IMG/VR virus record: IMGVR_UViG_3300042294_002093 | Coordinates: 1-64,000 of that record | Reading direction: 5' to 3' (one strand) | DNA from: a virus | Length of the DNA stretch: 64,000 nt | Shown: positions 6,235-12,156 of the stretch, piece after piece | Layout: each line of letters begins with the position of its first letter | How positions within the stretch are numbered: the first letter of the stretch is position 1 | Program-made: the position numbers and the translations under genes | The notes under the pieces: model-generated | Seen by the model: the letters and a program-made list of their open reading frames with translations, nothing else | Database searches by the model: none | What the model was told of the DNA's origin: nothing

Positions 6235-6390
6235 ATGACCCAAACAATAAATGACCTAATAAATGAAATCTATGATGACAACTTCTCTCACCTTGAGTTT
6301 GAAGAAAATATGGGGGGAACAGATTGTGACTGCCATATCCATATTACACTAAACACTATCGCTAAGTATGCAGGAATTGAGGTAGGATAA
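6235..6390 (+). CDS. Microprotein with CDCH motif, 51 aa
   Basis: Leaderless start 7 bp after the -10. Acidic, with a central CDCHIH cluster that could bind a metal. The stop 6388-6390 overlaps the next ATG. No family recognised. Confidence 0.6.
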   Translation: MTQTINDLINEIYDDNFSHLEFEENMGGTDCDCHIHITLNTIAKYAGIEVG

Positions 6391-6548
6391 TGCTAGGTTA
6401 TATTAGCACTGATGTAGATGATATGGTTTATGCGTTGGATTCTGTACTTACCACGATAAATTCAGATGACGACCCTTGGCTATATAACAATACTTGGAGA
6501 GCCATGGATTTCTTAAAAGGTTTGCAAATAGAAGGGTACTTTGACTAA
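6390..6548 (+). CDS. Microprotein, 52 aa (tandem copy A)
   Basis: TAATG-coupled on both sides. Begins MLGY and ends GLQIEGYFD. The next gene begins MLGY and ends GLLAEGYIADVD with matching spacing of aromatic residues, so the two look like a tandem duplication. Function unknown. Confidence 0.6.
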   Translation: MLGYISTDVDDMVYALDSVLTTINSDDDPWLYNNTWRAMDFLKGLQIEGYFD

Positions 6549-6715
6549 TGTTAGGTTATACCTATAAAGATATACAGGCCTTTGGTAATAGTCTTACTTG
6601 GGCTATTGATACCGCCAAATTTCAGGGGGATGAACAAAACTATAAACAATTACTAATAGTATGGGACTTCTTTGAGGGACTACTAGCAGAGGGGTATATA
6701 GCAGATGTGGACTAA
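6548..6715 (+). CDS. Microprotein, 55 aa (tandem copy B)
   Basis: Paralogue of the gene before it: shared MLGY start, central W, and (E)GL-x-x-EGY near the C-terminus. Its last 11 bases overlap the start of the zinc-ribbon gene at 6705. Function unknown. Confidence 0.6.
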   Translation: MLGYTYKDIQAFGNSLTWAIDTAKFQGDEQNYKQLLIVWDFFEGLLAEGYIADVD

Positions 6716-6917
6716 GTATGATTATCTATGTACTAACTGTGATGCTTTAATTGAAGTTACCGCCCTGGAAATACCAAGAGTAGATCCTGATTGTATTTGT
6801 GGCAATGGAATGGTTATTAATATTGGTACATCTCCTGCTTTTGAGCCTATCATTACAGATGTGAGCAAGGTCACACCTACTAGACTTGTCAAAATCAACA
6901 CCAACCCTTATAATTAA
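6705..6917 (+). CDS. Zinc-ribbon-like protein, 70 aa
   Basis: Has CTNC near residue 9 and CIC near residue 32, a short FmdB-like or rubredoxin-like knuckle, followed by a beta-rich tail. Overlaps the preceding gene by 11 bases. Metal binding is inferred from the Cys pairs only. Confidence 0.65.
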   Translation: MWTKYDYLCTNCDALIEVTALEIPRVDPDCICGNGMVINIGTSPAFEPIITDVSKVTPTRLVKINTNPYN

Positions 6918-6920
6918 TAT

Positions 6921-7073
6921 ATGGACCTAAACACATTAAGAGAGTATATAAGAATTCACACAATATCCCTTGAACAGGATTTGCAAAACGAGGACGGTGC
7001 TGATAGTATTGTTCCTTACCTTGAAGGAGCCATTCACGTATCTAAGCACTACTTGGAGATGATTGATGAATGA
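6921..7073 (+). CDS. Helical microprotein, 50 aa
   Basis: Starts three bases after the preceding stop and ends at TGA 7071-7073, overlapping the next gene by eight bases. One amphipathic helical protein with many Glu/Ile/Leu. No family recognised. Confidence 0.55.
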   Translation: MDLNTLREYIRIHTISLEQDLQNEDGADSIVPYLEGAIHVSKHYLEMIDE

Positions 7074-7344
7074 ATTATCAGATAGTTTAGCACCACACCT
7101 ACAACGCATGGTAGACGCTGGAGTATCAGGTCTTGATATTATGCATGGTGAGTTAAAGAATCTAATGTTAATTGCTGAGCAAGACCTTGCAAGCGCATTG
7201 GAGCAAGAAGAGAAGTCTGAAGAGGCAATGGATTCTATGGTCCGTACAGAATGTGAAGGACGATTAGATATGCTAGTAGAACTATATAAACTAACATATG
7301 ATTTATCATTTGCTATCAATGACAGGACAAAGAGCAATGAATAA
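7066..7344 (+). CDS. Helical acidic protein, 92 aa
   Basis: ATG 7066 follows GGAGA at 7055-7059; an upstream TTG at 7063 is less likely. Almost entirely helical and Glu-rich (EQEEKSEEAMDSM). Overlaps both neighbours by eight bases. No family recognised. Confidence 0.6.
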   Translation: MNELSDSLAPHLQRMVDAGVSGLDIMHGELKNLMLIAEQDLASALEQEEKSEEAMDSMVRTECEGRLDMLVELYKLTYDLSFAINDRTKSNE

Positions 7345-7771
7345 CTTTATTGAAATGGATTATGATGAATGGTTTGATACCTATAAGCCCATCCTTAATC
7401 ATATAGATACAAATGCTTCCTTTGACGGTACGATGTTTGAGACCTATGGTGATGAGGTAGAGTTTGTTAAATCTCAATCCCCTGACAAAATCTGGATGTA
7501 TGGGGACGGAGACGACGGTGGCTCTTTCATATGGGCAGGTTGGGGATTTGTAAATAGAATAGGATACTTTATCACTGAGGTTCCTTTCCCTGCAGATACA
7601 GATATACAAATCAGAGTTAGCCACAACTGGTTCTATTGCGAATCCTGTAGCGCTGAATTCGAAGACCCTAATAATACTATTAGAGATGCCTTTGATGAGG
7701 CAGACTTGCAAAAGTGCCCAGAGTGCGCTACAATTGAGGAAATGACCCTAGTAGGATTGGACAACAAATGA
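7337..7771 (+). CDS. Protein with C-terminal zinc ribbon, 144 aa
   Basis: The N-terminal two thirds are acidic and aromatic (YGDGDDGGSFIWAGWGF). The C-terminal third carries CESC and CPEC pairs about 32 residues apart, a zinc-ribbon arrangement. I use ATG 7337, giving the usual short overlap; in-frame starts at 7298 or 7319 are possible. The end overlaps the next ATG by four bases. Confidence 0.65.
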   Translation: MNNFIEMDYDEWFDTYKPILNHIDTNASFDGTMFETYGDEVEFVKSQSPDKIWMYGDGDDGGSFIWAGWGFVNRIGYFITEVPFPADTDIQIRVSHNWFYCESCSAEFEDPNNTIRDAFDEADLQKCPECATIEEMTLVGLDNK

Positions 7772-8106
7772 AAACAGAAATAACTGGACTAACATATATT
7801 GGTTCTTTTACAGTAGATTCAGGACAGGCCATGGTCGGTGACCCTTGCTATCTTGATGAGTGGAAAAACTGGGACTCAGATAAACAAAACTTTGATGAGC
7901 ACCCTAAGCATAAAGGTGAATACAGTTACCTAGGTGCCTCTAATGCTACAATTGTAGAAGGCTTTGGTGACCTTGGCCTTGGCCGTGCTGTTGCCTTTTC
8001 TACTGGATACGGTGACGGTATTTATCCTGTTTACGCAAAATTAGACGGAACTCGTGTTTTAAAAATTATTATCGACTTTGAAACAGAGGATGAGGAGTCC
8101 AACTAA
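7768..8106 (+). CDS. DUF4241-like protein, 112 aa
   Basis: A 112-aa protein with the GDPCYL turn and a later GYGDG(x)YPVYAK segment, resembling small phage proteins annotated DUF4241-like. The pattern is beta-rich and acidic. Coupled to the 5' neighbour by ATGA overlap and to the 3' neighbour by TAATG. Function unknown; family assignment is by motif only. Confidence 0.6.
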   Translation: MKTEITGLTYIGSFTVDSGQAMVGDPCYLDEWKNWDSDKQNFDEHPKHKGEYSYLGASNATIVEGFGDLGLGRAVAFSTGYGDGIYPVYAKLDGTRVLKIIIDFETEDEESN

Positions 8107-8264
8107 TGGCAAGATGGGAAATTGAAGTAATCTTTGAACCAACAGGCGACTACATGAATTTTGAATATGAGACTGACAATGAAGATGAAGACAGCATCTT
8201 TAATGAGATAAGTAATCAACTATCAATCGTACCTAACCTAGTAGAGAGTAATGAGGTAGAGTAA
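8106..8264 (+). CDS. Acidic microprotein, 52 aa
   Basis: TAATG-coupled on both sides. Begins MARWEIEVIFEPTGDY and is then strongly acidic. The size and strand-turn pattern suggest a small ferredoxin-like or beta fold without cofactors. No family recognised. Confidence 0.55.
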   Translation: MARWEIEVIFEPTGDYMNFEYETDNEDEDSIFNEISNQLSIVPNLVESNEVE

Positions 8265-8614
8265 TGGGAGCACGTATTAACTTTGTATTTAGGGACCGTG
8301 AGGATACCCCTGCAGTAGTACTATATAGCCACTGGGGTGAGACTGAATGGCAGCGGGACATAGCAATGGCCCTGGAGCATTCAAAACCTAGATGGGAAGA
8401 CACATCCTACTTTACACGTATGATGATCAGTTATCTTATTCAAGATGAAATATTAGGGGAAACAGGGTTTGGTATTTTTGCTATTAATGATATCACTCAG
8501 GACCTAGGTGATGACACTGTAATTATTGACATGACTAATAAAACTATCATGAGCAATGTAGCGGTTGATTGGGATAAATTTGTGGCTGCTTACTCGCCAC
8601 TCGTCAACGCCTAG
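8264..8614 (+). CDS. Conserved phage hypothetical, 116 aa
   Basis: Begins MGARINFVF and continues VLYSHWGE, WEDTSYFTRMMI and DMTNKTI. This arrangement (short strand, SHWG turn, helix) is frequent in actinophage hypotheticals. No catalytic motif visible. Last gene of the unit begun at 6235; the strong terminator at 8644 follows. Confidence 0.65.
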   Translation: MGARINFVFRDREDTPAVVLYSHWGETEWQRDIAMALEHSKPRWEDTSYFTRMMISYLIQDEILGETGFGIFAINDITQDLGDDTVIIDMTNKTIMSNVAVDWDKFVAAYSPLVNA

Positions 8615-8643
8615 AGAGGGGTCTACTAGGCTGATAACAAGGT

Positions 8644-8690
8644 GGGGCGCTGAGATTCTTGCCAGTCTTGCGCCCCCCTTACTTTTTTGG
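8644..8690 (+). terminator. Intrinsic terminator
   Basis: GGGGCGC 8644-8650 pairs with GCGCCCC 8670-8676, followed by CCTTACTTTTTT. The stem is GC-rich in an AT-rich genome. The -35 of the next promoter lies inside its 3' arm. Confidence 0.8.
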
Positions 8691-8696
8691 TATAAT
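8668..8696 (+). promoter_or_regulatory. Promoter overlapping terminator
   Basis: -35 TTGCGC 8668-8673, 17-bp spacer, -10 TATAAT 8691-8696. GAGGAGAG at 8703-8710 gives a strong ribosome binding site for ATG 8713. Confidence 0.65.
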
Positions 8697-8712
8697 GAAA
8701 TAGAGGAGAGTT

Positions 8713-8931
8713 ATGACATACAGCGTTCGAAGAAAACCTGAGAATACAAAAGAACAGCGTTATGCTGAGAGAATTGCTAAACTCCTCAATGAGGACATGG
8801 GACTTAACTTAGAAGCGGTTGGTTATTTTTTAGTTAGAAATAATCCTGTTATAGCCTATAAGCGTTTAGAGGTAGTTAGTTTAATGGCAGGGGAAGAATA
8901 TGATACACTTATGGAAGAGATGAAAGGTTAA
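8713..8931 (+). CDS. Helical hypothetical protein, 72 aa
   Basis: Strong Shine-Dalgarno GAGGAG. Basic N-terminal part (SVRRKPENTKEQRYAERI) then helices; could bind nucleic acid, but no motif proves it. First of a two-gene unit. Confidence 0.65.
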   Translation: MTYSVRRKPENTKEQRYAERIAKLLNEDMGLNLEAVGYFLVRNNPVIAYKRLEVVSLMAGEEYDTLMEEMKG

Positions 8932-8937
8932 CTAACT

Positions 8938-9231
8938 ATGGCAATACCTAGCGCAGACAAAGCGGCGATCCTATCCCAATTTTGGATGGAATTTAGAGAT
9001 GATGAAGAGTTAAAAGATTTTGTAGAATTTAACGATATGGGATTACCCCTAGCATTTTTCGTGGCATCAGGAATAGTACAAGAAAGTCCAATGGCAGAGA
9101 CATACATTTCAGAAACATTTGATTTATTTTTAGTTGCTCTTGAGATTGAAGAACAAGAGATTGACGGAATGGAAACACTTAATGATGTCTTGGACTATGC
9201 AAGGTCTAAGAAAGAAGGAGACGTCAACTAA
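8938..9231 (+). CDS. Acidic helical protein, 97 aa
   Basis: Begins six bases after the preceding stop. Acidic, helical, with no Cys pairs. A hairpin CCTGC-TATT-GCAGG at 9245-9258 follows the stop without a clear T-tract. No family recognised. Confidence 0.65.
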   Translation: MAIPSADKAAILSQFWMEFRDDEELKDFVEFNDMGLPLAFFVASGIVQESPMAETYISETFDLFLVALEIEEQEIDGMETLNDVLDYARSKKEGDVN

Positions 9232-9299
9232 GTTTAACACACATCCTGCTATTGCAGGGGTGGGGCTGGCCACATAATATCATATCAAACCACATTTGT

Positions 9300-9425
9300 C
9301 AAACCTTATTACGATAGATAAAAAAATTTCCCAGATCCTTGGCCAAACCTTATTACGAAGAGTATAAAAATTTCCAGATTCTTAGACAAACCTTATATAT
9401 CAAACCTTTATATCTCCCAAACCTT
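9300..9425 (+). repeat. CAAACCTT iteron-like repeats
   Basis: CAAACCTT occurs at 9300, 9344, 9387, 9401 and 9418. The first two head a tandem repeat of 44 and 43 bp (CAAACCTTATTACGA, then A-rich, AATTTCC, AGAT-CTT). The spacings of 43-44 bp are about four helical turns. Nothing here codes convincingly. Possible replication-initiator or repressor site array. Confidence 0.6.
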
Positions 9426-9443
9426 TATTTCTTATATCAGGTG

Positions 9444-9449
9444 TATAAT
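9444..9449 (+). promoter_or_regulatory. -10 box of leaderless gene 9456
   Basis: TATAAT 9444-9449, six bases before ATG 9456. The -35 region coincides with the last CAAACCTT repeat, so the repeats could control this promoter. Confidence 0.5.
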
Positions 9450-9455
9450 AATCAT

Positions 9456-9668
9456 ATGAGTCCAAGACATTTTTCAAGAATGATGAATCCTCAAATGGCA
9501 AAACAAGAAGATGAGGCTTTGGCACAAGCCTTTACTTCCTTTACTGTTGCTATTGGATTAGGAAGATACTTTACTTCATCCCCCGCCGTTCAAATGATTA
9601 ATAGTCCTATCGAAGATCCCGCCAAAGCGGGGGATCAAAAGATAAACCATGGATCTTTCTACAAGTAA
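9456..9668 (+). CDS. Hypothetical protein, 70 aa
   Basis: Start at 9456 is set by the -10 box; an ATG at 9339 lies before it inside the repeats. Basic N-terminal (SPRHFSRMMNPQMAK), then Ala/Thr/Phe helix. Near its end a GC-rich inverted repeat (GATCCCGC/GCGGGGGATC, 9615-9636) sits within the coding sequence. No family recognised. Confidence 0.5.
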   Translation: MSPRHFSRMMNPQMAKQEDEALAQAFTSFTVAIGLGRYFTSSPAVQMINSPIEDPAKAGDQKINHGSFYK

Positions 9669-9817
9669 TACCCTATATACAAACACTATATTATCCAAAC
9701 ATTATTTTCTGATGTTTTTGATATTTTTTATATCTTTTTAAATAAAATATTACGATAATCAAACATTTATCCTGAAATTTGGACAAATTTGTCATAGTGT
9801 TTTGGTACAAAACATAC

Positions 9818-9846
9818 TTGACAAACACTAATGTTTGGTATATAAT
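9818..9846 (+). promoter_or_regulatory. Perfect consensus promoter with operator-like palindrome
   Basis: TTGACA 9818-9823, 17-bp spacer, TATAAT 9841-9846, the best sigma70-type match in the window. CAAACACTAATGTTTG (9822-9837; first C shared with the -35) is a perfect 6+6 inverted repeat in the spacer. No protein gene follows for 230 bp, so an untranslated RNA is likely. Confidence 0.7.
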
Positions 9847-10042
9847 CCGCTATGGGGATATGAAGATATAAGGTTTGGATATGTGGTATAAGAGATAGGA
9901 AGGTTTGGGGATAGGTGGTTTGGGCCGTGGGGATTACGACGCCCTTATTAAAAATGCTCAATACTCCACTATCCTCCACTTCACTCCACTTCTAGACTAT
10001 CTAATTAAATTATCAGTAAGATTAATATGTGAACAACTCTTA

Positions 10043-10071
10043 TTGACAAACCACTTTATTTAACATATAAT
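10043..10071 (+). promoter_or_regulatory. Leaderless consensus promoter
   Basis: TTGACA 10043-10048, 17-bp spacer, TATAAT 10066-10071, six bases before ATG 10078. The spacer starts AACCACTTT, so CAAACC overlaps the -35 as in the repeat block. Confidence 0.75.
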
Positions 10072-10077
10072 AGATAT

Positions 10078-10266
10078 ATGATAAATCTCAGAGGTATCCC
10101 AACACCTGTTTGTCCTTGTTGTGGATCAAGTTTATTAAGGGTAACAGTCCAGTTTGATCAAGAAACCTATGAGATCGCAGGGTATCTATTAAATGATGCT
10201 CAGTGTATGGAGTGTAAATGTCTTATTACAGCACCTACTCCATTAGACCATCCAGACTATATCTAA
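10078..10266 (+). CDS. Zinc-ribbon microprotein, 62 aa
   Basis: CPCC at about residues 13-16 and CMEC about 29 residues later form a zinc ribbon with a short beta linker. Leaderless start. Related in look to the 34-aa product at 10296. Confidence 0.7.
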   Translation: MINLRGIPTPVCPCCGSSLLRVTVQFDQETYEIAGYLLNDAQCMECKCLITAPTPLDHPDYI

Positions 10267-10295
10267 CCTGATCAAAACCATGATATGATCTATTA

Positions 10296-10400
10296 ATGAT
10301 TAACCTAGATGTCTTATGCTTTAATTGTGGTGCTATGTATCAAGTAGCCTATGGAACAAAAAATATCACCAAACAATGTCCAAAATGCAACGGTAAATAA
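10296..10400 (+). CDS. Zinc-knuckle micropeptide, 34 aa
   Basis: CFNCG and CPKCNG pairs with 19 residues between, a minimal zinc ribbon. TATGAT at 10284-10289 ends six bases before ATG, the leaderless spacing. Ends just before tRNA-Arg. Confidence 0.6.
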   Translation: MINLDVLCFNCGAMYQVAYGTKNITKQCPKCNGK

Positions 10401-10426
10401 TAACCATGCTATACTGATTAAGGCGA

Positions 10427-10497
10427 TTCAGGTTCCTATAATGGTCGTAGAGCAGTTTCCGAAACTGATAATGAAGGTCCGATTCCTTCACCTGAAG
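10427..10497 (+). tRNA. tRNA-Arg (CCG), candidate
   Basis: Acceptor TTCAGGT/ACCTGAA (7 perfect pairs), D arm CTAT/GTAG, anticodon loop TTCCGAA (CCG) on GCAGT/ACTGA (first pair G-A mismatched), T arm GAAGG-TCCGATT-CCTTC, G73. T1-A72 is unusual for Arg. Outside the acceptor, GGC 10422-10424 can pair with GCC 10497-10499. TATACT at 10410-10415 is a likely -10. Confidence 0.65.
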
Positions 10498-10532
10498 CCT
10501 ATTTGTTAACCTTCATGTGCTAGTATAGGGTT

Positions 10533-10664
10533 ATGGAATGTAAACACTACTATGAAATTGATCTAGATGGCAAGGTAACTTGCTATAACTGTCATGCTGT
10601 AGTAGATGAAACTAAAACAAATAATGATGATTTCTGGGAATCGCAAATGAGTTTTGAGGAATAA
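10533..10664 (+). CDS. Microprotein with Cys pair, 43 aa
   Basis: A possible -10 TAGTAT (10521-10526) ends six bases before ATG. The protein has C3/H5 near the start and CYNCH later, then an acidic tail. Possibly a zinc knuckle. It faces the minus-strand nuclease gene across 18 bases. Confidence 0.55.
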   Translation: MECKHYYEIDLDGKVTCYNCHAVVDETKTNNDDFWESQMSFEE

Positions 10665-10682
10665 AACCAGGGTAAATAAAGA

Positions 10683-10997
10683 TTACGATACACCCTTTAT
10701 AGCCTTATTGACCATACGTATCAAACCTTTTCTTGTTATTTTTGACGCATCAAATGTCTCCGTATAACCCCCTTGTGGCATATCTTCCTTATCTAGGAAA
10801 GAACCATGTTTATTAGTAAGTGTCTTTACTACTATAGATTCTACTGCTCTTGCTTTATCCCGTTCGGAAAACCACCAATACTTGATTAATATCCAACCCT
10901 TGGTCTTATGGCTTGCAAACCTTTTACCTGAGATATCTGATATCCCTATTTTGATAGCCTTGTGTATAGGGCTATAGAGTATGTATAGTAGGGTCAT
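10683..10997 (-). CDS. GIY-YIG / T5orf172-like endonuclease
   Basis: A 104-aa protein starting MTLLYILYSPIHKAIKIGIS: Y-I-L-Y-S then K-I-G-I-S is the GIY-YIG core as found in T5orf172-type proteins, followed by a R-x5-H-x4-GW segment and a Glu (AVESIV) at the metal-ligand position. Likely a small single-domain nuclease, either homing-type or host-DNA cutting. Start at 10997, six bases after its TATAAT (11009-11004). The only minus-strand gene in the left arm, divergent from 11046. Confidence 0.65.
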   Translation of the reverse strand: MTLLYILYSPIHKAIKIGISDISGKRFASHKTKGWILIKYWWFSERDKARAVESIVVKTLTNKHGSFLDKEDMPQGGYTETFDASKITRKGLIRMVNKAIKGVS

Positions 10998-11003
10998 AGG
11001 TAT

Positions 11004-11039
11004 ATTATACTTGACATTCCCTTCGATTTTTGATATGAT
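11004..11039. promoter_or_regulatory. Overlapping divergent leaderless promoters
   Basis: Rightward: TTGACA 11011-11016, 17-bp spacer, TATGAT 11034-11039, ATG 11046 six bases on. Leftward: TATAAT 11009-11004, ATG 10997 six bases on. The leftward -10 lies next to the rightward -35, so the two promoters should compete for polymerase. Confidence 0.65.
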
Positions 11040-11045
11040 GAATAC

Positions 11046-11243
11046 ATGACAAATCATATGAAAAATTCAATTTGTGCCTATGAGCGTGAAGAGCCTTATT
11101 TTACTAACTATCACTGGTGTACTAGATGTCCTTCTGCTGATGAGTACCGTGTGATAGAGCGTCAACAAAAACTTAAGTGGGCAAATTTTAACAAAGAAAA
11201 AGCCGCTGCTTTGAAAAATAAAAATATAAAGAAAGATAAATAA
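11046..11243 (+). CDS. Cys/Lys-rich small protein, 65 aa
   Basis: Leaderless start. C10, then CTRC at about residues 25-28, with H23 nearby: a plausible Zn site. The C-terminal third is a basic Lys/Ala/Asn helix. May bind nucleic acid (inference). Confidence 0.6.
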   Translation: MTNHMKNSICAYEREEPYFTNYHWCTRCPSADEYRVIERQQKLKWANFNKEKAAALKNKNIKKDK

Positions 11244-11244
11244 T

Positions 11245-11403
11245 ATGAGAAAAATCAATGACAAAGTATCACAGCATAAAGTAAAAAGAGCAAAAAAGAA
11301 TAAAAAAAGAATCTCCGCCCACCCATATCACAAGATATCAAGGTTTGAAAGAGAGCAAGAGTTTATCAGAAGAAGGATCATTGCTTCTGGAATTTCTGCG
11401 TAA
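11245..11403 (+). CDS. Highly basic protein, 52 aa
   Basis: ATG one base after the previous stop. About 40% Lys/Arg/His, with runs such as KVKRAKKNKKR and IRRRI. Probably nucleic-acid binding; no family recognised. Confidence 0.5.
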   Translation: MRKINDKVSQHKVKRAKKNKKRISAHPYHKISRFEREQEFIRRRIIASGISA

Positions 11404-11431
11404 GCAGCAAAAATAGGATACTAATAGAATC

Positions 11432-11539
11432 ATGTCAAGGATAGTCATTTGCTCTACTTGTAACAAGGAATGGGAACTTAGATGGGGTATCTTTGCTCAC
11501 GAATCATTGGCTAGGCATATGAAGGATACTCACCGATAG
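11432..11539 (+). CDS. C2H2 zinc-finger micropeptide, 35 aa
   Basis: Almost the whole protein is one classical finger: CSTC, 12-residue aromatic/Leu centre, then H-x4-H near the end (RHMKDTHR). Followed directly by the hairpin module at 11540. Single C2H2 fingers of this size occur in actinophages. Confidence 0.55.
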   Translation: MSRIVICSTCNKEWELRWGIFAHESLARHMKDTHR

Positions 11540-11600
11540 TGCCCTTGTAGGGCATGGAGAGGTTTTGTTACTTCTATTTTTCGCCGAACTTTGATATACT
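11540..11600 (+). promoter_or_regulatory. Hairpin plus promoter module, copy 1
   Basis: TGCCC-TTGTA-GGGCA hairpin 11540-11554, a T-rich stretch, then TTCTATTTTTCGCCGAACTT 11572-11591, then -10 TATACT 11595-11600. The 20-mer recurs exactly at 12110-12129, also after a hairpin and before a promoter. Confidence 0.55.
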
Positions 11601-11623
11601 AGATATAACGACAGGAGGTTAGA

Positions 11624-11707
11624 GTGATTAATTTATTATTTCTTATACCAGCATTTATTTTGGGATACGTTGCATGTTATTTTGTAATGACATACAAGGT
11701 TGACTAA
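11624..11707 (+). CDS. Membrane micropeptide, 27 aa (GTG start)
   Basis: AGGAGG 11613-11618 is a full Shine-Dalgarno before GTG 11624. The product is one hydrophobic helix (LLFLIPAFILGYVACYFVM) with a short polar end. TAA overlaps the next ATG. Possibly a membrane-active phage peptide. Confidence 0.5.
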   Translation: MINLLFLIPAFILGYVACYFVMTYKVD

Positions 11708-11817
11708 TGAAAGAACCTAAGATTATAAGCATGGATTGGCGTGGCCTTGGATATTGGCCTGTCTGGAAAGATGGTAGAATAGTATGGGAAAAAGAAGATA
11801 AGGAAACTTGTGATTAA
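11707..11817 (+). CDS. Trp-rich micropeptide, 36 aa
   Basis: TAATG-coupled. Contains DWRGLGYWPVWKDG and a Glu/Lys tail. Overlaps the next GTG start by eight bases. No family recognised. Confidence 0.45.
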   Translation: MKEPKIISMDWRGLGYWPVWKDGRIVWEKEDKETCD

Positions 11818-11956
11818 AAGTAAAGAGTGGCGAGTCAGTAATAAGGTTTGGTTTTCTGCTGGTTTTTCTTCCCGTAGGTTTGGATTAGGGTTTAGTGTAG
11901 ACAAATATAACCTAAGCATAGACTTTGTGTGTTTCTGGATAAACCTTGAATATTAA
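11810..11956 (+). CDS. Small hypothetical, 48 aa (GTG start)
   Basis: AAGGAA upstream and a short overlap support GTG 11810. Aromatic and Ser-rich (VWFSAGFSSRRFGLGFSV). No family recognised. Confidence 0.45.
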   Translation: MIKSKEWRVSNKVWFSAGFSSRRFGLGFSVDKYNLSIDFVCFWINLEY

Positions 11957-11969
11957 TGAAATAGTCAGG

Positions 11970-12074
11970 ATGTCTGTTATTATGACTGAAATAGATACTG
12001 GCTTTATTATTACCACAGAATATCGTGAAGATATGATTAAAAGAATAGTGGCCAAAATAGAAAAATCTATCTAA
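11970..12074 (+). CDS. Small hypothetical, 34 aa
   Basis: Short frame ending at TAA 12072-12074 just before the second hairpin module; could instead start at ATG 11982. Ile/Glu/Lys-rich helix. Weak support. Confidence 0.35.
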   Translation: MSVIMTEIDTGFIITTEYREDMIKRIVAKIEKSI

Positions 12075-12077
12075 TAG

Positions 12078-12150
12078 TGCACTGCTAGGTGCATAGATTA
12101 GTTTACTCTTTCTATTTTTCGCCGAACTTAAAAAATTTATAGGGTATAAT
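12078..12150 (+). promoter_or_regulatory. Hairpin plus leaderless promoter module, copy 2
   Basis: A TGCAC/GTGCA hairpin (12078-12092) is followed by TTCTATTTTTCGCCGAACTT 12110-12129 and then ATAGGGTATAATTAA with -10 TATAAT 12145-12150, six bases before ATG 12157. ATAGGGTATAATTAA recurs exactly before ATG 12780. Confidence 0.6.
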
Positions 12151-12156
12151 TAACAT

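Larger units (their letters stand above)
9669..10077 (+). other. AT-rich non-coding region with inverted repeats
   Basis: No convincing gene. Holds CAAAC(A/C) copies near 9682, 9699 and 9762, a consensus promoter at 9818-9846, inverse AAGGTTTG copies at 9870-9877 and 9900-9907, GGTTTG at 9917-9922, then three CTCCACT-like repeats between about 9962 and 9992. The two repeat orientations face each other across the promoter. Confidence 0.55.

Noticed and set aside
9300-9425. CRISPR array
   Set aside because: Only two full repeat units with conserved, not unique, spacers, no leader and no cas genes; it fits iterons better.
9615-9636. Terminator inside the 9456 gene
   Set aside because: The GC-rich inverted repeat is followed by A-rich, not T-rich, sequence on the plus strand and by mixed sequence on the minus strand.
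9954-9960. Seventh pseudoknot (AAAAATGCTCA)
   Set aside because: The 3' arm is present but there is no TGAGCA partner or stem 1 within 40 bases upstream.
9767-9979. A 70-codon minus-strand open frame
   Set aside because: It runs through the consensus promoter at 9818-9846, the palindrome and the repeat units, has no ribosome binding site, and its residues look random.
11704-11919. A 71-codon minus-strand open frame
   Set aside because: Antisense to three short plus-strand genes with coupled starts; low-complexity translation.
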